Positions 23,892-31,875 of a stretch of 48,769 nucleotides of DNA are shown in pieces. The notes beneath the pieces were generated by a model, which did not search any database, had not been told where the DNA came from, and saw nothing but the letters and a program-made list of their open reading frames with translations. The translations under genes and the position numbers were made by a program. Position 1 is the stretch's first letter. Every line of letters begins with the position of its first letter. The DNA comes from an uncultured Ilumatobacter sp. Lineage in GTDB: Bacteria; Actinomycetota; Acidimicrobiia; Acidimicrobiales; Ilumatobacteraceae. Location of the stretch: NCBI GenBank assembly GCA_937919625.1, contig CALFRK010000053.1, positions 1-48,769 on the forward strand, in the 5' to 3' direction.

Positions 23892-24350
23892 TTAGCCGCC
23901 GTTGGCTGCCTTCCACTTCTGACGCGCTGCACGGCTGCGCTCGAGCAGGTGCGGTGGCACACGCTTGGCAGCCTCCGACAACTCGGAGTCACCGCTGTTG
24001 TCACCGGACGGGGAAGCATCAGGCTCTTCGGGTTGCAAGTCCTCGAACGCCGGCGCCTCGACACCGGGCTTCCAGTACCGGTACATCTCACGCACGATGT
24101 CAGCGAGCCCACTCGAATCGAAGCCCTCGGTGATGTCGACCGTGACCATGTTGCTGTAAATATGCACGCCGGCGACCTTGCCGGTGGAGAACAGCAACCT
24201 GGCGAGCGATGGCGCCGGCTTAGGACCGATCGCGTCGTCAATCGACATGAACCGTTCGTGGCCCATGCCCGACAACGAACGGTTCAGTTCGAACCGCACC
24301 ACACCCGGGGCGGTACTCGGCTTTTCGACGACTCCGACCAGCTGACCCAT
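23892..24350 (-). CDS. Nfu/NifU N-terminal domain protein
   Basis: The 152-aa protein resembles the Nfu N-terminal domain found in front of some iron-sulfur scaffold proteins. The pattern is visible: a strand RFELNRSLSGMGHERF, then SLARLLFSTGKVAGVHIYSNMVTV, matching the usual xPLAxxLFxIxGVxxVxxxxxxITV block. The C-terminal CxxC scaffold domain is missing. In its place is a 60-residue hydrophilic Pro/Glu/Ser-rich tail ending in basic residues. Without the Cys pair it cannot itself hold a cluster in the usual way; an accessory role is inferred. ATG 24350 is chosen since a TAGCGT box lies 9 nt upstream; GTG 24359 is possible. Confidence 0.75.
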   Translation of the reverse strand: MGQLVGVVEKPSTAPGVVRFELNRSLSGMGHERFMSIDDAIGPKPAPSLARLLFSTGKVAGVHIYSNMVTVDITEGFDSSGLADIVREMYRYWKPGVEAPAFEDLQPEEPDASPSGDNSGDSELSEAAKRVPPHLLERSRAARQKWKAANGG

Positions 24351-24359
24351 AGTGCGCAC

Positions 24360-24365
24360 ACGCTA
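24360..24365 (-). promoter_or_regulatory. -10 box (TAGCGT) for Nfu-N gene
   Basis: TAGCGT on the minus strand ends 9 nt before the ATG at 24350. It shares the divergent region with the K+ transporter promoter. Confidence 0.4.
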
Positions 24366-24433
24366 GCGCTTCCGCGTCCCTGCCTCCCACCGGCCGCGAT
24401 CAACACCAACCGTTCTGATGCCGATCCCGCCGT

Positions 24434-24439
24434 TAGTGT
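24434..24439 (+). promoter_or_regulatory. -10 box (TAGTGT) for K+ transporter operon
   Basis: TAGTGT ends 6 nt before the GTG at 24446 with no ribosome binding site, as expected for a leaderless transcript. Confidence 0.45.
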
Positions 24440-24445
24440 GCCTGC

Positions 24446-25789
24446 GTGGTTATCAGGCGCATCCTGGGCGCGGTGCACAACCCGGCACAACTCGTGCTCG
24501 CCGCGTTCGTGACCCTGATCCTGGTCGGCACCGCATTGCTGAGCCTGCCGTTCGCCTTCGATTCAGGAATCGAGCAGCCCGGGCTGCTCGATTCACTTTT
24601 CTGGTCGACATCGGCGACAACCGTCACCGGACTCGGCACGGTCGACGTGGCGACCTTCTCGCTGTTCGGCGAACTCGTCTTGCTTGCCCTGATCCAGCTC
24701 GGCGGATTCGGGATCATGACAGTCGGCTCGGTGCTGGCGCTCGTCGCTTCGCGCCGAGTGGGTCTGCGCCAGCGGGTGCTCGCCCAGGCCGAGATCGGCG
24801 CCGTCGACATCGGCGAACTGCGGTACCTGATCTCTGCGATCGCCAAGATCACCCTGCTGGTCGAGTCGTCGATCGCCGTGATTCTGTTCATCCACCTCGC
24901 GACTACCGGTGACACCGGCATCGGACGGGCCGCCTACAGCGCTGCTTTCCACGGGGTTTCTGCGTTCAACAATGCCGGGATCTCGCTCTACTCCGACAGC
25001 CTGACCCAGTTCGTCGACGACCCACTCGTCGTGTTTCCGATCACTGCAGCGTTTGTGATCGGCGGGCTCGGCTTCCCGATCCTGGTCGAGTTTCGCAAGC
25101 GGGTCCGGCCGAGGAAATGGAGTCTCCACACCAGGATCACGCTGGCCGCAACGGCATTCCTGCTCGTCGTCGGACCGCTGGCTGTGCTGATGATCGAATG
25201 GACGAATCCCGGCACGCTCGGGCCGATGGGAGTCTGGGACAAGTTCCAGGCCGCCTGGTTCCAGGGAGTTACACCGCGCACCGCCGGATTCAACACGATC
25301 GACATCGGTGCCCAGCGCGAACCGACCATCAACATCATGACGGCGTTGATGTTCATCGGTGCCGGCCCGGCCTCGACCAGCGGCGGCATCAAGGTCACGA
25401 CCTTTGCCGTTCTCGGTTTCGCGATGTGGTCCGAGGTGCGCGGCGACAAGGACATCAACGTATTCAATCGCCGGCTGCCGACCGGTCTGGTACGCCAGGC
25501 GATGACGATTGCATTCCTGTCGATCGGGGCGGTATTCGCCACAGCCGTCGCCCTCACGGCGATGTCGTCATTTCATCTCACCGACACCCTGTTCGAAGCG
25601 ACCTCCGCATTCGGCACAGTGGGCCTTTCGACGGGCATCACCGGTTCGCTGCCGTCGGCAGGCAAGTTCCTGTTGATCCTTATGATGATCGCCGGCCGCA
25701 TCGGCCCCGTCACCTTTGTCACCGCACTTGCATTGCGGCAACGCCAACGCGCCTACCGTTTCCCAGAAGAGCGGCCGATCATCGGCTGA
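24446..25789 (+). CDS. ktrB: TrkH/KtrB-family potassium channel subunit
   Basis: The 447-aa integral membrane protein has four M1-P-M2 repeats like KtrB and TrkH. The four selectivity-filter segments are visible: TTVTGLGT, AFNNAGIS, TPRTAGFNT and AFGTVGLSTG, each with the central Gly. The length matches KtrB rather than the longer TrkH. It takes up K+ together with the cytosolic RCK subunit encoded 20 nt downstream. The start is GTG with a TAGTGT box 6 nt upstream. The operon contains only these two genes, since the next gene runs in the opposite direction. Confidence 0.95.
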   Translation: MVIRRILGAVHNPAQLVLAAFVTLILVGTALLSLPFAFDSGIEQPGLLDSLFWSTSATTVTGLGTVDVATFSLFGELVLLALIQLGGFGIMTVGSVLALVASRRVGLRQRVLAQAEIGAVDIGELRYLISAIAKITLLVESSIAVILFIHLATTGDTGIGRAAYSAAFHGVSAFNNAGISLYSDSLTQFVDDPLVVFPITAAFVIGGLGFPILVEFRKRVRPRKWSLHTRITLAATAFLLVVGPLAVLMIEWTNPGTLGPMGVWDKFQAAWFQGVTPRTAGFNTIDIGAQREPTINIMTALMFIGAGPASTSGGIKVTTFAVLGFAMWSEVRGDKDINVFNRRLPTGLVRQAMTIAFLSIGAVFATAVALTAMSSFHLTDTLFEATSAFGTVGLSTGITGSLPSAGKFLLILMMIAGRIGPVTFVTALALRQRQRAYRFPEERPIIG

Positions 25790-25809
25790 ACTTGCTTGAA
25801 GGAGCACCC

Positions 25810-26520
25810 ATGTCCGACAAGACCTTCCATAACATGCTGACCGGACTGACATCCGACCGGATCCAACACGAGGGCGAGATCATCGTGATCGGACTCGGCC
25901 GATTCGGCTCATCACTGGCCGAAACCCTGGTCGAGCTCGGCTATGAGGTGCTGGGGGTCGATAGCAACGAGGACATCGTGCAGAATCACGCCGACATGTT
26001 GACCCATGTCGTGCAGGCCGATACCACCACCCTGCGGGCACTACGCCAGATTGGCGCCGCTGACGCCGTGACCGCTGTCGTGTGCATCGGCACCGGTATC
26101 GAGGCCAGCGTGCTGACCACCAGCGCGCTCGTCGACCTCGGCATCAAGAATGTCTGGGCGAAGGCGATCACCGAGTCACACGGTCGAATCCTGCAGCGAG
26201 TGGGCGCACACCACGTGGTGTTCCCCGAGGCCGAGATGGGCACCCGCGTGGCGCACCTCGTGACCGGCCAGATGCTGGAGTTCCTGGCGCTCGACGAGAA
26301 CTTCGTGATCGCCGAACTGATCGCTCCCGCCGAGCTGATCGGGATGCCGCTCGGAGAGTCGGACCTGCGTGCCAAGTACAAGGTGACCGTCGTGTGTGTG
26401 AAGCCCGATCAGAGCCAGTTCACCTACGCCGGCCGCGACACGGTGCTCGGACCCAGCGACCTGATCGTGATCGCCGGACACCGAGCCGACGTCGAACGGT
26501 TCACCGACCGCGGCCGCTGA
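25810..26520 (+). CDS. ktrA: KtrA/TrkA-type RCK regulatory subunit
   Basis: This 236-aa cytosolic protein gates the K+ channel encoded upstream. A variable 22-residue N-terminus is followed by a Rossmann RCK_N domain with GLGRFG at 28-33 and an acidic residue after strand 2 (LGVDSNED), which binds the nucleotide ribose. An RCK_C domain begins near FVIAELIAP. Family members bind NAD(H), ATP/ADP and sometimes c-di-AMP. The ATG at 25810 has a good Shine-Dalgarno (GAAGGAG), an exception to the many leaderless genes here and expected for the second gene in an operon. Confidence 0.95.
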   Translation: MSDKTFHNMLTGLTSDRIQHEGEIIVIGLGRFGSSLAETLVELGYEVLGVDSNEDIVQNHADMLTHVVQADTTTLRALRQIGAADAVTAVVCIGTGIEASVLTTSALVDLGIKNVWAKAITESHGRILQRVGAHHVVFPEAEMGTRVAHLVTGQMLEFLALDENFVIAELIAPAELIGMPLGESDLRAKYKVTVVCVKPDQSQFTYAGRDTVLGPSDLIVIAGHRADVERFTDRGR

Positions 26521-26532
26521 CGTCCATCCGAG

Positions 26533-27693
26533 TTACCGGTGCCGTTCGAGCGCCTCGGCGAGCACGTCGGGGAACTGATCGGGGGTGCAGGACATCACTG
26601 TTGCCCCCAGCGCGATCAGATCGGCAGCCGCCACCTGATCGTGCACCGGGGCGCCTTCGTCGCTGAGCGCCAACAGACACAGCACCGTGACGCCGGAGCG
26701 GACGAGATGGGCGACCCGGCTGCGCATCAAGTCGGCGTTGCCGCCCTCGAAGAGGTCGCTGATCAGCACCAGCACGGTGTCGGTGGGGCGCGTGATCAAC
26801 TGACGGCAGTAGCCCAGCGCCTCGGAGATATCGGTGCCCCCGCCGAGTTGCACACCAAACAACACATCGACGGGGTCCAGTAGCACCGGAGTGAGATCGG
26901 TGATGGCTGTATCGAAGGCGATCAAACGCGTTTGCAGCGCCGGAAGATGCGCCAGCACCGCCCCGAACAGGGACGCATACACGACGCTGTCAGCCATCGA
27001 TCCCGACTGATCGACGGCGATCACGATCTCCTTGGCGAGGCTGCGCTGGCGGCGGCCGAACCCGATCATGCGCTCGGGGATGACCGTGCCGTACTTAGGT
27101 TGGTAGTGGCGCAGGTTGGCGTGCACCGTGCGCAACCAGTCGATGTCGCCGGGCCGTGGGCGACGCGACCGGTTGGCACGCGCCAGCGCCCCGTGAACCG
27201 CCATCCGAGTGCGGTCGGTGAGCCGCTCTTCGAGCTGCGCCAACACCTGCGCGATCACCTGACGGGCGGTGGCCCGCGTTTCGTCGGGCAGGAGATGGTT
27301 GAGCTCGACGAGCAGTGCGACAAGATGGATGTCGGGCTCGATCGACTCGAGCAGTTCTGGTTCGAGCAGCAGCTGACGCAAATCGAGCCGCTCGATGGCA
27401 TCACGCTGCATCAACTGCACAACCGGCTTGGGGAAGTAGGTGCGAATGTCGCCGAGCCATCGAGCGACCTTCGGCGCTGATCGGCCGAGCCCGCCAGCCT
27501 TGCCACTGCCCCGGCCACGGCGACGCTGTTGGGCGCCGGTCTGGTCGTACACGGCTGCCATCGCTGCGTCGATCCGCATATCGTCGCCACCGAGTTCGCT
27601 GCCGGTACCGTCGGCATCACCACCGCCGAGTACGAGCCGCCACCGACGCAAGCGTTCGGCCTCGGAGACCCGCTGAGCATCGACGTCTGTCAT
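26533..27693 (-). CDS. CoxE-like VWA-domain protein of the SWIM/DUF5691/MoxR/DUF5682 cluster
   Basis: The 386-aa protein has an N-terminal helical region and a C-terminal von Willebrand A domain. The MIDAS metal site is complete: DQSGS at 228-232, the Thr in GGGTD at 284-288 and the Asp in SDLFEGG near 314. The overall layout is that of CoxE-like VWA proteins, which work with MoxR AAA+ ATPases in remodelling or insertion of metal cofactors. A MoxR gene lies two genes upstream in the same operon. Its ATG overlaps the stop of the DUF5682 gene (ATGA). It is the last gene of the cluster. The client protein is unknown. Confidence 0.92.
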   Translation of the reverse strand: MTDVDAQRVSEAERLRRWRLVLGGGDADGTGSELGGDDMRIDAAMAAVYDQTGAQQRRRGRGSGKAGGLGRSAPKVARWLGDIRTYFPKPVVQLMQRDAIERLDLRQLLLEPELLESIEPDIHLVALLVELNHLLPDETRATARQVIAQVLAQLEERLTDRTRMAVHGALARANRSRRPRPGDIDWLRTVHANLRHYQPKYGTVIPERMIGFGRRQRSLAKEIVIAVDQSGSMADSVVYASLFGAVLAHLPALQTRLIAFDTAITDLTPVLLDPVDVLFGVQLGGGTDISEALGYCRQLITRPTDTVLVLISDLFEGGNADLMRSRVAHLVRSGVTVLCLLALSDEGAPVHDQVAAADLIALGATVMSCTPDQFPDVLAEALERHR

Positions 27694-29894
27694 TGCTCGG
27701 CCTCGGGGTTGTCGTGTTGGGGCAGGCCGAGCATGTGTCGAACCGTGCGCAGTGCGGCGAGTACCCGGACCTCGTCGAGACCGGGTCCGAAACCGGTCAG
27801 CACCTCGCGGTGTTCCCCCGCCACCAGTCGGCCGAGCTGGCGGCGCTCGGCCGCCTCGAACGATCCGAACGTGCGGCGTAGCAATGGCACGGTCTCATCG
27901 AATGCCCGCGGCGTCAGCGACGACAGCCATCGATCGACCACGGCCCGCAGGTCGGCGTCGTGCATCAGAACTGTGCCGCTGCCTGCCAAGAACCCCTCGA
28001 CGAATGCGGCACCCACCGCTGGCGGCGTGCCGGGCGACAGCGCCCGACCCAGCCGTAGCTCGACGCGACGGTTCGCCCAATGCCCGCTGTCGTGCAGAAT
28101 CCGGGTAGCCCGCCCATGCACGCGGCCATGCCCGGCACCCTCGCTGAGACGCTCGAGCACATCTGGAAAGGCACGCCGGCGGGCATGGTGATCGACCAGT
28201 GCAAGCGCCCGCTGCACACCGCTGAGACGTTCGACCATGAGGGCCGCGGCGTCGCCGTCGAGCGAGGCACAAGCCGGCACGACACCAGCCAACACTCGCA
28301 CGACCAGCCCGTCAAATACCGATCCGACGGCGACCGCATCGGTAGAACGTACGTCGCCGTAACGCTGAGCCTGGGCGAGCGGGCCCAACGACGCCATCAG
28401 CTGGCCGACGTCGGGATCGTTGGCGGCTCTGGTGGCGAGCTGATGCACGATCGGGTCGACGGCGTCGGGCAGAGCAGCCAGCAACGCAAGGTCGAGGGCG
28501 CTAGCGATCTCGACCAGGCTGACGGCCGTGTGAGCCCGATCGACGAGCCGATTCGTGGCCGCCTGCTCGACCGTGATGCCGTGGCCTGCGAACTCGATGA
28601 CCCGGATCGACCACTCGGGCCGCCATGCCAGATTCCATGTTTCGCGAAATGTGCCGCTGCTGCCGCGCCCCTCGTCCAACGAACCCCACGGCACCCCGAT
28701 CGCAGTGAGCTGATGCAACAAGTGCGAGCGCCGCAGTCCGTTGGGCGTACGTAGGTCGAGCTCGACCGTTTGTTCGTCGGCGACCGGTGTAAGGCGAGCA
28801 GAGCGCTGACGCTTGGCGAGATCGCGCGCCAACGGAACCTGCGGTGCGCCGTCGGGGACCGACCCGATCGAACTCCCGACCACCAGCTGGCGTCGGACCA
28901 ACGGCAATCCGCCCATCACGGTGTCGGCAGCGTCGAGCACCTCATCGAGCCCGGGTCGTGGGCGCCCTCGCATCGCCGCCAACGTGTCGGCCATACGTGT
29001 GGCGGCGATCAGGTGATCGGGCGAGGCCGACATGTCGGCGCGACGCAGCACACGTGCGGCATCGACAAAGAAGCGGGCGACACCATCGGGGCCTGGGTGG
29101 CGAAACACGTGGTCGTACCAGCCGGGACTGCGTACACCGGCGCCGTATCCGCTGGCGGCGGCGAGTCGCTCGTGTGTCCATGGCACCCAGCTCACGGCGA
29201 CCTTGACCTTTGCAAGGCCACGCAGAGTTGCACTATCGGCTGACGCCCTGGTTGCCCCAGCTGCGGAAACGTCGAGCGCCGGCACGTGCCAAGCGCCGCA
29301 CACGACGACGATCGTGCCGTGTCCGTCCTTGAGTGCAGCCCGGATCCGCTTGCGCATATGGGCCTCGCGGCGTTCCTCGCTGGCGGAAGGTACGGTGCCC
29401 GACCGCACTGCAGCCATCGCCTCGCCGACCGCTTCGAAGGCGGCCAGCCCTTCTCCGCGATGCTCGATCACATCGTCCCACCAGCGTTCGGCATCGGGCT
29501 CACCGGCCGCCGCCGCCAGGGCGCCCAGTGGATCGACCGGGGCGTCGCCATGGATCAGCGCCTCGTCGTCGCGTTCGGCAGCCAAGGTATTCGCCAATGG
29601 CAGGTCGATCGCCTCGACCGGCAGTTCGTGCTCGTTGGCCCACCGAACCGCCTGCCATTCGGGGCTGAACGACGCCAGTGGGGCGAACACAGCCCGACGC
29701 GGATCGTTGACGACATGGCCCAACAGTGCCACCGGCGGATCGAGCCCAAGTGCACCAATCCACCGGAACGCGCTGGTGGTCTCGGCCGGCGATTCGACCA
29801 GCACGATCGACGGATGCAGCAGGTCGAGGGCGCGCACCACCGACCGCGCCGAACCGGGTCCGTGATGCCGGATGCCCAGGAGGTGGAGTGCCAT
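27690..29894 (-). CDS. DUF5682-type protein, possibly TraB/TIKI-like
   Basis: The 734-aa protein matches my memory of the DUF5682 family in actinobacterial MoxR-VWA clusters. Its N-terminal 210 residues show four motifs like those of the TraB/TIKI/ChaN superfamily: GIRHHGPGS at 7-15, VESPAE at 33-38, ERREAHMRKRI near 174-184 and GAWHVPAL at 200-207. These His and Glu residues could form a metal site. The remaining 500 residues are mostly helical and unassigned. It overlaps the VWA gene by 4 nt and follows the MoxR gene by 10 nt, so the three are one operon. ATG 29894 begins the first conserved strand; upstream frame is antisense to the MoxR gene. Enzyme activity is inference only. Confidence 0.85.
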   Translation of the reverse strand: MALHLLGIRHHGPGSARSVVRALDLLHPSIVLVESPAETTSAFRWIGALGLDPPVALLGHVVNDPRRAVFAPLASFSPEWQAVRWANEHELPVEAIDLPLANTLAAERDDEALIHGDAPVDPLGALAAAAGEPDAERWWDDVIEHRGEGLAAFEAVGEAMAAVRSGTVPSASEERREAHMRKRIRAALKDGHGTIVVVCGAWHVPALDVSAAGATRASADSATLRGLAKVKVAVSWVPWTHERLAAASGYGAGVRSPGWYDHVFRHPGPDGVARFFVDAARVLRRADMSASPDHLIAATRMADTLAAMRGRPRPGLDEVLDAADTVMGGLPLVRRQLVVGSSIGSVPDGAPQVPLARDLAKRQRSARLTPVADEQTVELDLRTPNGLRRSHLLHQLTAIGVPWGSLDEGRGSSGTFRETWNLAWRPEWSIRVIEFAGHGITVEQAATNRLVDRAHTAVSLVEIASALDLALLAALPDAVDPIVHQLATRAANDPDVGQLMASLGPLAQAQRYGDVRSTDAVAVGSVFDGLVVRVLAGVVPACASLDGDAAALMVERLSGVQRALALVDHHARRRAFPDVLERLSEGAGHGRVHGRATRILHDSGHWANRRVELRLGRALSPGTPPAVGAAFVEGFLAGSGTVLMHDADLRAVVDRWLSSLTPRAFDETVPLLRRTFGSFEAAERRQLGRLVAGEHREVLTGFGPGLDEVRVLAALRTVRHMLGLPQHDNPEAEQ

Positions 29895-29904
29895 GACCGA
29901 CCGC

Positions 29905-30993
29905 TCAGTCGAGGGCGCGACAGGCTTCGTAGAAGTCGCCCCAGCCGTCGCGTTGGGCAACCACCGCCTCGAGGTACTCTCGCCAGGCGACACCGTCGTG
30001 CAGTGGGTCGCGAACCACGGCGCCGAGCACCCCGGCGGCGATGTCGTGCGCTGACAGGGTCCCGTCGCCGAAGTGTGTGGCGAGCGAAAGACCATTCGTG
30101 ACGACCGAGATCGCCTCGGCCGTCGACAGCGTGCCACTCGGCACCTTGAGGCTGGTGCCACCATCGCTGGTGACGCCGTCGCGCAACTCGCGGAACACGG
30201 TCACGACGCGCCGGATCTCGTCGGCCGCCGGAGCGATCGCAGGCAGCTGTAATGCGGCGCCGAGCTCGTTGACCCGTTGAGCGACGATCGCGATCTCCTC
30301 CTCGGCGCTCTCTGGCAAGGGCAGCACGACGGTGTTGAAGCGACGCCGCAACGCCGACGAAAGGTCGTTGACACCGCGGTCGCGGTCGTTGGCGGTGGCG
30401 ATCACGTTGAAGCCGCGGGTGGCGGCGACCTCAGAGTTCAGCTCGGGCACGGGCATCGACTTCTCTGACAACGCCGTCACCAGGGCGTCTTGTACATCGG
30501 ACGGCATGCGGGTCAACTCTTCGACGCGGGCGATCGAGCCGAGTTGCATCGCCCGGTAGATCGGGCTCGGCACAAGTGCTGCCTCGCTGGGCCCCTCGGC
30601 CAGCAGACGGGCGTAGTTCCACCCATACCGCAGCGTCTCTTCGGTGGTGCCGGCGGTGCCCTGCACGAGCAGCGTCGAGTTGCCACTGATGGCGGCAGCG
30701 AGATGCTCGCTGACCCAGGTCTTGGCGGTCCCCGGGACACCCAGCAGCAACAACGCACGATCGGTGGCCAGCGTCGCCACAGCGATCTCCATCAAACGCC
30801 GCCTGCCGACGTACTTGGGCACGATGAGCGTTCCGTCGGCCAGCTCACCGCCAATCAGATAGGTGACGACGGCCCACGGCGACAAACGCCAGTTCGGCGG
30901 GCGTTCACGGTCGTCGGCCGCCGCTATCGCCGCCAGCTCTGAGGCGTATTGCACCTCTGCGTGTGGCCGCAGGATCGCGTCGGTCGAACCCAT
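29905..30993 (-). CDS. MoxR-type AAA+ ATPase of the DUF5682 cluster
   Basis: The 362-aa protein is a AAA+ ATPase of the MoxR branch. Walker A is GVPGTAKT at 85-92. The Walker B position reads SIARVEELTR, where most MoxR proteins have LLADEINR, so the usual Asp-Glu pair is Glu-Glu. Sensor 1 (NVIATAND) and an arginine-rich segment after it (SALRRRFN) are present. MoxR ATPases act as chaperones with VWA partners. The start at ATG 30993 is fixed by a TAACGT box 8 nt upstream. It is the first gene of the MoxR-DUF5682-VWA operon and is separated from the SWIM-DUF5691 half by about 0.9 kb of debris. Confidence 0.92.
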   Translation of the reverse strand: MGSTDAILRPHAEVQYASELAAIAAADDRERPPNWRLSPWAVVTYLIGGELADGTLIVPKYVGRRRLMEIAVATLATDRALLLLGVPGTAKTWVSEHLAAAISGNSTLLVQGTAGTTEETLRYGWNYARLLAEGPSEAALVPSPIYRAMQLGSIARVEELTRMPSDVQDALVTALSEKSMPVPELNSEVAATRGFNVIATANDRDRGVNDLSSALRRRFNTVVLPLPESAEEEIAIVAQRVNELGAALQLPAIAPAADEIRRVVTVFRELRDGVTSDGGTSLKVPSGTLSTAEAISVVTNGLSLATHFGDGTLSAHDIAAGVLGAVVRDPLHDGVAWREYLEAVVAQRDGWGDFYEACRALD

Positions 30994-31001
30994 CTCGACA
31001 G

Positions 31002-31007
31002 ACGTTA
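31002..31007 (-). promoter_or_regulatory. -10 box (TAACGT) for the MoxR operon
   Basis: TAACGT on the minus strand ends 8 nt before the MoxR ATG at 30993, giving this half-cluster its own leaderless promoter. Confidence 0.5.
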
Positions 31008-31037
31008 CCCATCGGGTGCGACAGTCACCGGGTAAAG

Positions 31038-31130
31038 GTGTCGTTCGACTTCGTCGAGGAGAGCTACCGCGCGGTGGCGACCAAGACACTCGTCAAACGG
31101 CTCGACGCCGCACTCGACGCCAGCGGCTGA
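31038..31130 (+). pseudogene. C-terminal remnant resembling MmcQ/YjbR family
   Basis: Thirty codons reading SFDFVEESYRAVATKTLVKR and then LDAALDASG, followed by a stop, look like the end of an MmcQ/YjbR-type DNA-binding protein (usual ending ESYRLVAPKRLV...LD). Nothing of the rest of such a protein is seen upstream, where the divergent MoxR promoter and gene begin. It is most likely a leftover of a deleted gene. A chance open frame is the alternative. Confidence 0.4.
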
Positions 31131-31161
31131 AACCCCAACCGGCCTGACAGCGACTCGGAAC

Positions 31162-31167
31162 TAGGGT
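31162..31167 (+). promoter_or_regulatory. -10 box (TAGGGT) for the truncated acetyltransferase
   Basis: TAGGGT ends 7 nt before the ATG at 31175, so the broken gene still has an apparently intact leaderless promoter. Confidence 0.45.
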
Positions 31168-31174
31168 CGGAACC

Positions 31175-31815
31175 ATGCACCTCGCCGAGCGCATCAACCT
31201 GACGATCCCATACGTGGCCCGCCCGTATCGCGGATCCGAGGATCATCCGGCGATGACGAAGGTACTCGCCGCCTATCGCCAACACATCGGCAACCCGGAA
31301 CTCCCGACCGTCGAAGAACTGGACGCGGCCTACGCCCATCTCACCGGCCGTGACCCCGACGCCGACATTGCGCTCATCGAGACGGTCGGCGAAGCCGTCA
31401 TCGCCTACTGCAGGGCGAGCTGGACCGACCTCGAATCCGGCGGACGGGATTGCGTCGTCTTCAACCCGATCAGCCCCGAACACCTGGCTGAGCCGCTGTT
31501 TCGGCTTCTGACCGAGGCACAGGAGCGACACATGCGACCATCGGCAGACGCCGTGGACAACGCTCGCTATCGCGTCTTTGCCGTGCATCCCGGATCGGGG
31601 AAGGCGCCGACCGACGAGGCCGCGTGGCTGCAGGCGATGGACTATTCGGTGACCGAGTGGGCAGCCTTCCTGTTGCGCCCGAACCTCGAGGACATCCCTG
31701 TTCGACTACTCCCCGAAGGCGTGGAGGTTCGACGGGTCGAACCCGAACAGGTTCGCACGATCTGGGAGGCCCACTGGGAGGCGTTCCGGGGTGAGTGGGA
31801 CTTCAACGAAGCCGA
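31175..31815 (+). pseudogene. Truncated tandem GNAT acetyltransferase
   Basis: About 213 codons encode a good N-terminal GNAT-like half of a two-domain acetyltransferase and the linker into the second domain (EGVEVRRVEPEQVRTIWEAH). Protein-like sequence stops abruptly at GEWDFNEA, just as the second domain should start, where palindromic element E begins. The open frame then runs on to 32071, but that part is antisense to the DUF5691 gene and is not acetyltransferase. A full protein of this type is about 310-330 aa. The gene is therefore cut, either by insertion or by a deletion whose join is the element. A short chimeric product could still be made. Confidence 0.8.
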
Positions 31816-31874
31816 ACGTTCGGAGTGTGTCATCGGAGTGTGTCATCGGAGTGTGTCAGGCACACTCCGAACGC
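31816..31874. repeat. Palindromic element E with tandem half-arm duplication
   Basis: The outer arms ACGTTCGGAGTGTGTC and GGCACACTCCGAACGC pair as in the other elements. Inside, the 13-bp half-arm CGGAGTGTGTCAT is present twice (31821-31833, 31834-31846), followed by a third copy (from 31847) that joins the right arm. The element lies between the cut end of the GNAT gene and the DUF5691 stop, 1 nt from the latter. Confidence 0.95.
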
Positions 31875-31875
31875 C

